Of a stretch of 64,000 nt of DNA, positions 55,836 to 64,000 are shown piece after piece. The stretch comes from Novosphingobium sp. PhB165. GTDB taxonomy: Bacteria; Pseudomonadota; Alphaproteobacteria; Sphingomonadales; Sphingomonadaceae. Positions within the stretch are counted from its first letter, which is position 1; each line of letters starts with the position of its first letter. The notes beneath the pieces were generated by a model that had not been told where the DNA came from, made no database searches, and saw only the letters and a program-made list of their open reading frames with translations. The position numbers and the translations under genes were made by a program. The DNA lies in contig NZ_SLVB01000003.1 in assembly GCF_004341845.1 (NCBI RefSeq), positions 62,001-126,000 of the forward strand, in the 5' to 3' direction.

Positions 55836-56770
55836 GGCTTGTAGGTGGGCAGCTTCTGCCCCTTGAGCAGCGCGCCGGCGCCCTGATCGTCAATCTTCTC
55901 GGTCACCGCGCGCAGGGCCCGGCTGGTCGCCTGAAGATCGCGGATGGCGGATTCGGCGGCGGGCAGCGTCTGGTTCGAAACCTTGTCGAACGCGGGCTGC
56001 GCGTGCTCCAACGTCTGGTTCAGCGTATCCATCGACTTCTGCGCCGAGGCCAGCGTCTGGCGCAGCTGATCGGCCAGCGAGCTGCCCTGATCGCCCAGCA
56101 GGCTGTCCGCCTTGCCCGCCACACCTTCGAACGCGGCCAGCGTGCGCGTCGCCTGATCGAGTGTCGACTGCAACTGTTGCAACGTCTGCTTCACCTGCGG
56201 CGTCGCCTGCGAAATGTCGTGCGTCATCTTGTCGGTATTCTTGAGAATGCCGGTGATCGAACGCCGGTTCTCTTCGGACAGCAACAGGTTGAGGTTCTCG
56301 GTCAGCGTCGCCAGCCGTTCGAGCAGCAGCGGCGCGTTCGAGAGGATCTCGCCCAGCCCGCCCCGCTTCGTCGGGATCACCGGCACGCCTTCGGGGCCCG
56401 GCTCGGTGAGCAGCGGCGCACCCTTGACCGCGCCTTCAAGCTGGATGTCGGAAACGCCGGTGAAGCTGCCCTGGATCGTGGCGGTGGTACCCACCGTCAC
56501 CGGCACTTTCTTGTCGACGCGGATGCGCACGCGCACGAAGCTCGGATCCTGCGGCCAGAGTTCGATCTCCCGGATCTGTCCGACCGGAACGCCCGCGAAA
56601 TCGACACCCGATCCGCGCGAGAGGCCGTCCACCGACTGCTTGAAGAAGATGTCGAACTCGTTGCGCGCGCCTTCGTTCAGGCGGGCGATCCAGATGATGA
56701 ACGCCGCGAGCGCTGCCAGCAGCACCAGCGTGACCGCTCCGACCCAGACGTGATTGGCCCGTGTTTCCAT
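55832..56770 (-). CDS. mlaD: MlaD/MCE-domain lipid-transport protein
   Basis: 312 aa from ATG 56770 (METRANHVWVGAVTLVLLAA). One N-terminal membrane helix, one MCE domain about residues 40-125 (FFKQSVDGLSRGSGVDFAGV with PVGQIREIEL; GVSDIQLEGA) and a long helical C-terminal region (QTLQQLQSTLDQATRTLAAF) that may form a bundle. Longer than E. coli MlaD. Carries phospholipids between inner and outer membrane in the periplasm. Starts 10 bases after mlaF. Confidence 0.93.
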   Translation of the reverse strand: METRANHVWVGAVTLVLLAALAAFIIWIARLNEGARNEFDIFFKQSVDGLSRGSGVDFAGVPVGQIREIELWPQDPSFVRVRIRVDKKVPVTVGTTATIQGSFTGVSDIQLEGAVKGAPLLTEPGPEGVPVIPTKRGGLGEILSNAPLLLERLATLTENLNLLLSEENRRSITGILKNTDKMTHDISQATPQVKQTLQQLQSTLDQATRTLAAFEGVAGKADSLLGDQGSSLADQLRQTLASAQKSMDTLNQTLEHAQPAFDKVSNQTLPAAESAIRDLQATSRALRAVTEKIDDQGAGALLKGQKLPTYKP

Positions 56771-56780
56771 GCTTGGTGCC

Positions 56781-57734
56781 TTATGCTCCCGGCTCGTTTG
56801 AATCGTTACCGGAATTATTGTTGGCCGAAGAATCGTCGGCCGAATTGTTGCCACCGGAGGTTTCGCCGGACGGTGCGGGCGTGATCATCGCCTCGGCCGC
56901 ATCCTCCTCCGCGATTTCGTCCCGCGCGCCCAGCGCCGCGCGGCCGCGCGGGCCGTTGAAGTATTCCTGGATCCACGGATGATCGAGCGCGAGCAGTTCG
57001 GGGATCGTCCCCACCGCGATCACCTGCTTGTCCGCCAGCACCGCCACGCGGTCGCAGATGGCGTGGAGCGTATCGAGGTCGTGGGTAATCAGGAACACTG
57101 TAAGGCCCAGCGTCTCCTTGAGCCCGCGCGTCAGCCGGTCAAACGCGGCGGCGCCGATCGGATCGAGGCCGGCGGTGGGCTCGTCAAGGAACAGCAGCTC
57201 CGGATCGAGCGCCAGCGCACGTGCCAGCCCGGCGCGCTTGCGCATGCCGCCGGAAAGCTCGCTGGGATACTTGTACGCCGTGTCCTCCGACAGGCCCGCA
57301 AGCCGCACCTTGAAGCGCGCGATCTCTGCCCGCAGTTCGTCGCCGATCTCCGGGAAGAACTGCTTGAGCGGCACTTCGACGTTCTCGCCCACCGTCAGCG
57401 TGGAGAACAGCGCGCCGCCCTGGAACAGCACGCCCCAGCGCGAACGCAAATCGACATCGTCTTCCTCGTCTGCGGATTCGTCGATGCTGTGGCCAAGCAC
57501 GGTGATCTTGCCCGCATCGGGCTGCTGGAGCCCGATGATCGAGCGCATCAGCACCGACTTGCCCGTGCCCGAGCCGCCGACCACGCCGAGAATCTCGCCC
57601 TTGCGGACCCTGAGCGAGAGATTCTCGTGAATCACATGCTCACCGAAGGCATTGCGCAGCCCTTCGACCACGATCGGGCAATCGTCAGGCTGCCCGTCCT
57701 GCGCCTGCGGGCATTCGGTTTCGATTTCGGTCAT
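56781..57734 (-). CDS. mlaF: Lipid-transport ABC ATPase MlaF
   Basis: 317 aa. Walker [19 protein letters not shown]-loop region, ABC signature [20 protein letters not shown] and Walker [17 protein letters not shown] with the H-loop ITHDLDTLH. Energises lipid transport with the MlaE permease. The C-terminus has an extra acidic and Asn/Ser-rich tail ([20 protein letters not shown]) of no known role. Overlaps the mlaE stop by four bases. Confidence 0.96.
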   Translation of the reverse strand: MTEIETECPQAQDGQPDDCPIVVEGLRNAFGEHVIHENLSLRVRKGEILGVVGGSGTGKSVLMRSIIGLQQPDAGKITVLGHSIDESADEEDDVDLRSRWGVLFQGGALFSTLTVGENVEVPLKQFFPEIGDELRAEIARFKVRLAGLSEDTAYKYPSELSGGMRKRAGLARALALDPELLFLDEPTAGLDPIGAAAFDRLTRGLKETLGLTVFLITHDLDTLHAICDRVAVLADKQVIAVGTIPELLALDHPWIQEYFNGPRGRAALGARDEIAEEDAAEAMITPAPSGETSGGNNSADDSSANNNSGNDSNEPGA

Positions 57735-58846
57735 GCCCAGCCGATCTTGGTGAAGAAGATCGCGAAGAAAGCGTCGAGCACGATCACGGTGAAGATGGCC
57801 GTGACCACCGCCTGCGTGGTGCGCTGGCCCACTTCCTCTGCGTTCGATTTCACCTGCATGCCCTGATAGCAGCCCGCCAGCGCCACGATCAGCGCGAAGA
57901 CGGGAGCCTTGAGCAGGCCCACCCAGACGTCGGTGATCGGCACCACTTCCTGCGTGCGCTTGAGGAAGGTCCAGAACGGAATGTCGAGCGCGAAGTTCGA
58001 GATCGTGGCACCGCCGATGATCGCCAGCACCGTGGAATAGAAGCCCAGCAGCGGCATCATCAGCATCGTCGCCAACACGCGCGGCACCACCAGCGCCTGC
58101 ATCGGCGAGACGCCGATGGTGCGCATGGCATCCACTTCCTCGGTCAGCTTCATCGTCCCGATCTGCGCCGCGAAGGCGGATCCCGAGCGGCCCGCGACCA
58201 TGATCGCGGTCATCAGGATGCCCAGTTCGCGCATGGCAAGGCGGCCGGTCAGGTTAATCGTGTAGATCTCCGCCCCGAACTGGGCGAGCTGCACCGCGCC
58301 CTGCTGGGCGATGACGATGCCGATCAGGAAGCTCATCAGCCCGATGATCCACAGCGAATTGATGCCCACATACTGCATGTGGAACACCAGCGCCGTGCCG
58401 CGCAGGCGCGAGGGATGGCGGATCGCCGCGCCCAGCGCCAGAATCAGTTCGCCCAGGAATCCGGTCGCGCGGACGAAGCCCTTGCCCCAGTTGACCACCA
58501 GATCGCCGAATTCGCCCAGCGTGCGGATCAGCAATCCGGGCTGCGTCTCGACTTGCGGTTCGTCCACCGGCAGGCGGCCGATCGCGGCGAACAGGTTCCG
58601 CGCGGATTCGCTTTCGCCTGTGATTTCAAGCTTGTGCCGGCTGGCATAGTGACTGACGAGCCAGGCGCCGGTCGTGTCGATGTCGGTCACGCCGGACATG
58701 TCCACCCGGTCGAACGGCCCATCCAGCTGCGCCAGCTTGGCATCGAGATTGCCCAGCGAATGAACGCAAAGCGGCCCCTTCAGCGCAACCGTGCGAACGC
58801 CGTCCTGGTCGCCTTGCGACAGAGTGAATTCAGCCCATTCCCGCAT
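57731..58846 (-). CDS. mlaE: MlaE-family permease with N-terminal STAS domain
   Basis: 371 aa. Residues 1-100 form a STAS domain ([20 protein letters not shown]), the part made by separate MlaB in E. coli, fused here to the permease. The permease has about five helices with the MlaE signatures [40 protein letters not shown] with [10 protein letters not shown], and [20 protein letters not shown]. First gene of the mla operon, divergent from valS. Confidence 0.96.
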   Translation of the reverse strand: MREWAEFTLSQGDQDGVRTVALKGPLCVHSLGNLDAKLAQLDGPFDRVDMSGVTDIDTTGAWLVSHYASRHKLEITGESESARNLFAAIGRLPVDEPQVETQPGLLIRTLGEFGDLVVNWGKGFVRATGFLGELILALGAAIRHPSRLRGTALVFHMQYVGINSLWIIGLMSFLIGIVIAQQGAVQLAQFGAEIYTINLTGRLAMRELGILMTAIMVAGRSGSAFAAQIGTMKLTEEVDAMRTIGVSPMQALVVPRVLATMLMMPLLGFYSTVLAIIGGATISNFALDIPFWTFLKRTQEVVPITDVWVGLLKAPVFALIVALAGCYQGMQVKSNAEEVGQRTTQAVVTAIFTVIVLDAFFAIFFTKIGWA

Positions 58847-59032
58847 GTGCGCTCGTATTGGGGGAAAATGCCTGCACCGGCAAGGGGTTCCCCCGGTGCG
58901 ACGGATTGTTCATTTCGCAATTGCGGGGTTTTGTCGGGTGCGCTCGTCACATCCGTGCCGAGCTTGCGGCACCAGCCCACTCCCCCACCCAATACTTGCG
59001 CGCGAAAGGCGCAACTGGCAAAGCGCCGCGCC

Positions 59033-61702
59033 ATGACCGACACTCCAGACGCCGCTCCCGAAACCGCCCCCGAAACCGGGCTGGACAAGACCTTCGACCC
59101 CGCCCAGATCGAGGCGAAGTGGTACCAGCATTGGGAAAGCGAAGGGCTGTTCCGCCCCGAGCGCGCCGACGCGCAGCCGTTCACCATCGTGAACCCGCCG
59201 CCGAACGTCACCGGATCGCTCCACATCGGCCACGCGCTGGACAACACGCTGCAGGACATCGTGATCCGTCACGAGCGCCTGAAGGGCAAGGACGCGCTCT
59301 GGGTGGTCGGCACCGACCATGCCGGCATCGCCACCCAGATGGTGGTCGAACGCCAGATGGAAGCGAAGCAGGACAAGCGCGCCAACTACACGCGTGAACA
59401 GTTCATCGAAAAGGTCTGGGAATGGAAGGCCGAATCCGGCGGCACCATCACCGGCCAGCTGCGCCGCCTCGGCTGCTCGATGGACTGGAGCCGCGAGCAG
59501 TTCACGATGGATCCGCACTTCACCAAGGCCGTGGTCAAGGTCTTCGTGGACCTGCACAAGCAGGGCCTGATCTATCGCGACAAGCGCCTGGTGAACTGGG
59601 ACCCGAAGTTCCGCACCGCCATTTCCGACCTTGAGGTCGAAACGCGCGAAACCAACGGCCACTTCTGGCACATCAAGTATCCGCTTTCGGACGGTTCGGG
59701 CCATATCCACGTCGCCACCACCCGCCCGGAAACGATGCTGGCCGACATGGCCGTCGCGGTTAATCCCGAGGACGAGCGCTACAAGGAACTGCTGGCGCGC
59801 GGCGCCACCGTCACCCTGCCGCTCACCGGCCGCGAGATTCCCATCGTCGCCGATGAACACGCCGATCCCGAACTGGGCTCCGGCGCGGTGAAGATCACCC
59901 CGGGTCATGACTTCAACGACTTCGAGGTTGGCAAGCGCGCCGGCTTCAAGGCCGCGGACATGCTCAACATGCTCGATGCCGATGCCCATGTCTGCCAGAC
60001 GCAGGACGGCCTCGTCCCCGCGCAGTTCATCGGCATGGACCGCTTCGAAGCGCGCAAGGCGATCGTCCAGTTCCTCGAAGACGACGGCCTGCTCGAAAAG
60101 GTCGAGGATCGCGTGATCCAGACCCCGTTCGGCGACCGCAGCGGCGTGGTGATCGAACCCTGGCTGACCGATCAGTGGTACGTCGATGCGCAGACGCTGG
60201 CCGGCCCGCCGATGGAAGCCGTCCGCTCCGGCGCGATCGAGATCGTCCCCAAGACCTGGGAAAAGACCTTCTTCAACTGGATGGAAAACATCCAGCCCTG
60301 GTGCGTTTCCCGCCAGCTCTGGTGGGGCCACCGCATTCCCGCGTGGTACAGCGAAGACGGCGAGATCTTCGTGGCCGAGACCGAGGAAGAGGCACAGGCG
60401 CAGGCCGGCAACAAGAAGCTGACCCGCGACAACGACGTGCTCGACACCTGGTTCTCCTCCGCGCTCTGGCCTTTCGCCACGCTCGGCTGGCCCGATGAAG
60501 ACGCGCCGCTGCTGAAGAAGCACTACCCGAACGATCTGCTCGTTTCCGGCTTCGACATCCTGTTCTTCTGGGATGCGCGCATGGCGATGCAGGGCATTCA
60601 CTTCATGAAGGAAGTGCCGTGGAAGCGGCTCTATCTCCATGGTCTGGTGCGTGCTGCCGACGGTCAGAAGATGTCGAAGTCCAAGGGCAACGTGGTCGAT
60701 CCGCTGGGCCTGATCGACAAGTACGGTGCGGATGCGCTGCGCTTCTTCATGGCCGCCATGGAAAGCCAGGGCCGCGACGTGAAGATGGATGAAAAGCGCG
60801 TGGAGGGTTACCGCAACTTCGCCACGAAGCTGTGGAACGCCGCGCGTTTCTGCCAGTCCAACGGCATCGTCGCCAGCACCTCGATCAAAGCGCCGGCAGC
60901 CACCTCCGCCGTCAACAAGTGGATCATCGGCGAAGTCGTCGAAACCGTCGCCGCGCTGGACAAGGCCATGGCCGACCTGCGCTTCGACGCGGCGGCCAAC
61001 GCGATCTACCACTTCGTGTGGAACCAGTTCTGCGACTGGTACATCGAACTGATCAAGGGCAACTTCGACGAAGAGACCAAGGCCGTTGCCGGCTGGGTGC
61101 TCGACCAGATCCTCGTCATGCTCCACCCCTTCATGCCCTTCGTCACCGAAGAGCTGTGGAGCAAGATGGGCGCGCGCGATCAGGACCTGATCGTCGCCGC
61201 ATGGCCCGCGCCGGAAGCTTCGGTGGACGGCGAGGCCAAGGCCGAAGTCGAATGGCTGATCGCGCTGATCGGCAACTTGCGCGGCGCCAAGTCCGAACTC
61301 GGCATCGCGCCGGGCGCGCGCCTTACCGCCTATGTCGCCGATCCCTCGGACGCGACGCGCGCGGTGATCGGCCGCAACGGCACGGTGATCGACCGTCTGG
61401 CCCGCCTTGACGCAATCAAGTTCGAGGCCGCTCCCGCCGGTGCCGCCATGCAGGTGGGCGCGGGCGACGCGACGCTGGCGATCCCGCTGGAAGGCGTGAT
61501 CGACATCGCAGCGGAGAAGGCCCGTCTGGAAAAGGCCATGGCCGCTTCGGTCAAGGAGCGGGACTCGCTCGACAAGCGTCTGGGCAACCCGGCCTTCGTC
61601 GAGAAGGCCAAGCCCGAGGCGATCGACAAGGCGCGTGCGGATCATGCCCACCACTCGGCCGAAGCCGAGCGTCTGGCTGCGGCGCTGGCACGACTGGGGT
61701 AA
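59033..61702 (+). CDS. valS: Valyl-tRNA synthetase
   Basis: 889 aa from ATG 59033. Class I synthetase: HIGH motif in [16 protein letters not shown], editing domain near 190-340 ([20 protein letters not shown]), [12 protein letters not shown], anticodon-binding domain and the C-terminal coiled-coil arm ([20 protein letters not shown]). The frame is open upstream into non-coding sequence; this ATG begins the acidic lead-in typical of alphaproteobacterial ValS. Monocistronic. Confidence 0.98.
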   Translation: MTDTPDAAPETAPETGLDKTFDPAQIEAKWYQHWESEGLFRPERADAQPFTIVNPPPNVTGSLHIGHALDNTLQDIVIRHERLKGKDALWVVGTDHAGIATQMVVERQMEAKQDKRANYTREQFIEKVWEWKAESGGTITGQLRRLGCSMDWSREQFTMDPHFTKAVVKVFVDLHKQGLIYRDKRLVNWDPKFRTAISDLEVETRETNGHFWHIKYPLSDGSGHIHVATTRPETMLADMAVAVNPEDERYKELLARGATVTLPLTGREIPIVADEHADPELGSGAVKITPGHDFNDFEVGKRAGFKAADMLNMLDADAHVCQTQDGLVPAQFIGMDRFEARKAIVQFLEDDGLLEKVEDRVIQTPFGDRSGVVIEPWLTDQWYVDAQTLAGPPMEAVRSGAIEIVPKTWEKTFFNWMENIQPWCVSRQLWWGHRIPAWYSEDGEIFVAETEEEAQAQAGNKKLTRDNDVLDTWFSSALWPFATLGWPDEDAPLLKKHYPNDLLVSGFDILFFWDARMAMQGIHFMKEVPWKRLYLHGLVRAADGQKMSKSKGNVVDPLGLIDKYGADALRFFMAAMESQGRDVKMDEKRVEGYRNFATKLWNAARFCQSNGIVASTSIKAPAATSAVNKWIIGEVVETVAALDKAMADLRFDAAANAIYHFVWNQFCDWYIELIKGNFDEETKAVAGWVLDQILVMLHPFMPFVTEELWSKMGARDQDLIVAAWPAPEASVDGEAKAEVEWLIALIGNLRGAKSELGIAPGARLTAYVADPSDATRAVIGRNGTVIDRLARLDAIKFEAAPAGAAMQVGAGDATLAIPLEGVIDIAAEKARLEKAMAASVKERDSLDKRLGNPAFVEKAKPEAIDKARADHAHHSAEAERLAAALARLG

Positions 61703-62272
61703 GATCAAGCGGAGGGAGGTGGGGCTAAGCCGACACCGCTCCCCCTCGTCGCCCCCGCGAAGGCGGGGGCCCCGCTTTTCTCATTTCACGCGGAGGCGCG
61801 GAGACGCGGAGGGACAGTGCAGCAATCCACCTCTCCGTGCCTCCGCGCCTCCGCGTGCTAAAAAGAAGCGGGATCCCCGCCTACGCGGGGATGACGGAGT
61901 GAATATGATCAGTCGGACATGTGGAAATGCTCTATCCCACACCGACCTTCGTCATTGCGAGCGTAGCGAAGCAATCCAGAGCAGCGCAGTGCCGCGCTGG
62001 ATTGCTTCGCTACGCTCGCAATGACGAAGACAGTTCAGTCAATTCCATATTCGGTTAAAAGCGGAATTGTTGCCAATCCCGGCTGTCATCCCGAATTCGT
62101 TTTCCTACCCCGCGCATATCTGACACTTTTCCGCGCGTGAACGCCCTGCTCTTTCCCCACGATACCAGCCACAAGGTGACACCTCCGACGCAAGGTGACA
62201 CTTTTTGCTCTGGACCGTGTAAACTGTGTCAACCTCACCCCTCAAAACCGTAACCTTATACCGAGACCATCC
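61703..62272. repeat. Cluster of nested inverted repeats between valS and queE
   Basis: 570 bp without a gene. REP family A units (61747-61779 and inverted 61866-61899) enclose a second inverted repeat, CACGCGGAGGCGCGGAG (61787-61803) with its complement (61841-61857). Next comes a perfect 33-bp inverted repeat (61947-61979 and 61997-62029), core ATTGCGAGCGTAGCGAAGCA. Below this, CAAGGTGACAC occurs twice (62172-62182, 62191-62201) upstream of queE. Confidence 0.85.
62121..62231 (+). promoter_or_regulatory. Repeated TGACAC sites upstream of queE
   Basis: TGACAC occurs at 62121, 62177 and 62196 and inverted (GTGTCA) at 62226-62231. Two of the copies sit in an 11-base direct repeat CAAGGTGACAC with a 19-base period, about two helical turns. 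It could be an operator for queE; no regulator is known and no preQ1 riboswitch was recognised. Confidence 0.35.
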
Positions 62273-63019
62273 GTGACGCTTGCCCTAGCCACCACCACTC
62301 CCGGCGAACCCGAAGTGTTCGCTTCGCTGCAAGGCGAAGGGCCCAGCATGGGGCGGCCGAGCACCTTCGTGCGGCTGTCGCGCTGCAACCTCGCCTGCCA
62401 GTGGTGCGACACCGCGTATACGTGGCGGTTCACCGGCGATAACCGCTTCCACCGCGACGATCTGGCGTTCGAGCGCAAGGCCAATCAGGTCATGGCCGAG
62501 GAAGCCGACGTGGCGCGCATGGTGGCCGACCTGCCGCCCGACCGCCTGGTGATCACGGGCGGCGAGCCGCTGCTTCAGGGCGCGCAACTGGCAAAGATGC
62601 TGGCCGCGCTCGACGAGATCCGCCCCGGAATGCATGTCGAGATCGAAACCAACGGATCGGTCGCCCCGCATGCCAGCCTCGATGCACGGGTGCAGCAGTA
62701 CAATGTCAGCCCCAAGCTGGCGCACAGCGGCAATCCGGCAGAACTGGCGCTGGTGCCCGAACGGCTGGCGGCATGGGCGGCGGACCCGCGCGCCTACTTC
62801 AAGTTCGTGGTGGCCGAGCCTGCCGATGTCGCCGAAGTCGAGGCCCTTAGGGATACTTACGCAATCCCCCGCGAGCGGCTATTCCTGATGCCCGAAGGAC
62901 GCTCCAGCGATGTCATCAGGCAACGCTCGGGTTGGCTCTCGGATTTATGCATGCGTGAAGGCTATCGCTTCACAGACCGCCTGCACATCCACATCTGGGG
63001 CGATACGCGGGGCACGTAA
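62273..63019 (+). CDS. queE: 7-carboxy-7-deazaguanine synthase (QueE)
   Basis: 248 aa from GTG 62273, chosen because the family start FASLQGEGPSMGRPSTFVR follows closely; the frame is open 26 codons further. Radical SAM enzyme of queuosine/preQ0 synthesis. Cluster cysteines C38, C42 and C45 in RCNLACQWCDTAY (C-x3-C-x2-C). Other motifs: LVITGGEPLLQ, VEIETNGSVAPH, YNVSPKLAHSG and LHIHIWGDTRGT. Other queuosine genes (queC, queD) are not in the window. Confidence 0.95.
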   Translation: MTLALATTTPGEPEVFASLQGEGPSMGRPSTFVRLSRCNLACQWCDTAYTWRFTGDNRFHRDDLAFERKANQVMAEEADVARMVADLPPDRLVITGGEPLLQGAQLAKMLAALDEIRPGMHVEIETNGSVAPHASLDARVQQYNVSPKLAHSGNPAELALVPERLAAWAADPRAYFKFVVAEPADVAEVEALRDTYAIPRERLFLMPEGRSSDVIRQRSGWLSDLCMREGYRFTDRLHIHIWGDTRGT

Positions 63020-63027
63020 GGGGACAC

Positions 63028-64000
63028 ATGAACGAAGCATCGCCAATTCCGGCCGGCGAGACCGAGCCCGAGGAAGCACCTCCGCCTCCACAGATGGCGC
63101 GAATGAAGGGCGACCTGACGCAAGGTCCGATCCTGAAGACGCTGCTGCTGTTCTCCGTCCCGATGCTGATCTCGAACGTCCTCCAGACGCTCAACGGATC
63201 GGTCAATGCGATCTGGGTCGGGCGGCTGCTGGGCGAAAGCGCGCTGGCGGCCACCGCTAACGCCAATATCATCATGTTCCTGATGATCGCGCTGGTGTTC
63301 GGTTTCGGCATGGCGACCACCGTGCGTGTCGGCCAGCACTTCGGCGCGCGGCAGATCGATGCGGCGCGCCGGACGTTCGGTTCGGGCGTGGGCTTCTGCA
63401 CCCTGCTCGCGGTGATCTGCGGGCTTGGCGGCTGGTTCGGGGCGGATTCCCTGCTCCATACGCTGGGCACGCCCGAAGCCAGCCGGATCGAGGCGCTGGC
63501 GTATTTGCGCGTGATCTTCGTGACGCTGCCGCTCGGTTCGCTGTCGCTGATGGTGTCGATGGGCATGCGCGGCGCGGGCGATTCGAAGACGCCGCTCTAT
63601 GCGATGATCCTGACCGTGGCGCTGGACGTGATCCTGAACCCGCTGCTGATTATCGGCCCCGGCCCGGTGCCCTCGCTGGGCATTGCCGGATCGGCGCTCT
63701 CGACCGCCTTCGCGAATTTCGCAGGGCTGCTTTTCCAGGTCTGGCGGATCTACCGGCAGGACCTGCCGATGCGCCTGCGCGGCGCGGAACTGGGCTACCT
63801 GATCCCGCGCGGCAGCGAGCTGAAGTACGTGATCCTCAAGGGTCTGCCGATGGGCGCGCAGATGCTGCTGGTGTCCTCTGCCGGTCTCATCATGGTCAGC
63901 CTCGTCAACAAAGAAGGGCTGCATTCGGCAGCGGCCTACGGTGCCTCGCTCCAGCTGTGGAACTACTTGCAGATGCCCGCCTTCTCGATCGGCTCGGCGG
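63028..64000 (+). CDS. MATE family efflux transporter (3' end outside window)
   Basis: First 324 codons present. ATG 63028 has AAGGGG upstream (leader AAGGGGACAC). A Pro/Glu-rich start precedes multiple membrane helices: ILKTLLLFSVPMLISNVLQT with LNGSVNAIWVG, MGMRGAGDSKTPLYAMI and LDVILNPLLIIGPGPVPSLG, the latter the typical MATE repeat. Exports cationic compounds with Na+ or H+. Follows queE by eight bases, probably co-transcribed. Confidence 0.92.
   Translation, partial: MNEASPIPAGETEPEEAPPPPQMARMKGDLTQGPILKTLLLFSVPMLISNVLQTLNGSVNAIWVGRLLGESALAATANANIIMFLMIALVFGFGMATTVRVGQHFGARQIDAARRTFGSGVGFCTLLAVICGLGGWFGADSLLHTLGTPEASRIEALAYLRVIFVTLPLGSLSLMVSMGMRGAGDSKTPLYAMILTVALDVILNPLLIIGPGPVPSLGIAGSALSTAFANFAGLLFQVWRIYRQDLPMRLRGAELGYLIPRGSELKYVILKGLPMGAQMLLVSSAGLIMVSLVNKEGLHSAAAYGASLQLWNYLQMPAFSIGSA

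Noticed and set aside
58379..59032. N-terminal extension of valS
   Set aside because: It runs antisense through mlaE; ValS sequence begins at 59033.
58910..61708. Very long open frame antisense to valS (about 930 codons)
   Set aside because: A shadow of third-position GC bias on the opposite strand; the translation is Val/Gly/Asp/Arg-rich with no family motif.
61703..62030. CRISPR array
   Set aside because: Repeats are inverted pairs of several different families, without regular spacing or unique spacers.
62030..62272. preQ1 riboswitch upstream of queE
   Set aside because: No preQ1-type short hairpin with the A-rich tail is present; only direct repeats are seen.

Overview
The window is about 65% GC and reads as chromosome from an alphaproteobacterium of the Sphingomonadaceae, most likely Novosphingobium or a close relative. 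The grounds are a MucR-type regulator, an alphaproteobacterial Fur without CxxC pairs, an ATP12-type F1 assembly chaperone, MlaE fused to an N-terminal STAS domain, large TonB-dependent receptors with GTG starts, and abundant short palindromic intergenic repeats. The genus is an inference; no rRNA is present to settle it.

Layout. 1-7009: mucR end, a structured intergenic segment with a strong terminator, fur, a plsC-like acyltransferase, a repeat-rich gap, a lipoprotein, then ispH-thrB-rnhA and a FUSC-type membrane protein. 7012-9117: a minus-strand pair (FAD oxidoreductase, alpha/beta hydrolase). 9204-16599: a Tad/Flp pilus operon cpaA-cpaB-cpaC-cpaD-cpaE-tadB-tadC that ends in a terminator; the motor ATPase cpaF (normally between cpaE and tadB) and a Flp pilin gene are absent. 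16803-20261: a twice-frameshifted hydrolase, a LysE exporter and a large secreted protein. 20624-20699: tRNA-Ala(GGC). 20745-23341: minus-strand SDR-tetR-mtnP-small protein. 23507-36408: an accessory-looking block with two TonB-dependent receptors; the first heads an operon of three cytoplasmic TPR-enzyme fusions (sulfotransferase, Asp/Asn beta-hydroxylase, Fe(II)/2OG oxygenase), and the second is flanked by two paralogous small periplasmic proteins. 36603-39182: clpB behind a candidate heat-shock promoter. 39507-48943: SnoaL-like protein, M16 protease, small protein, gatB-gatA-gatC, two FKBPs, rpsU. 49175-53931: a His/Gly-rich protein, then the tightly packed operon crcB-rluC-paiB-HAD-small membrane protein-atp12. 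54283-58846: a porin gene killed by one in-frame stop, and the mla lipid-transport operon. 59033-64000: valS, a repeat cluster, queE and the start of a MATE exporter.

The items that most merit follow-up are the TonB receptor/TPR-enzyme operon, the Tad locus without cpaF, two genes broken by very small lesions (homopolymer indels; one amber codon right after a signal peptide), the matching 5' leaders of the two receptors, the palindrome inside the clpB promoter spacer, and at least four families of inverted intergenic repeats.
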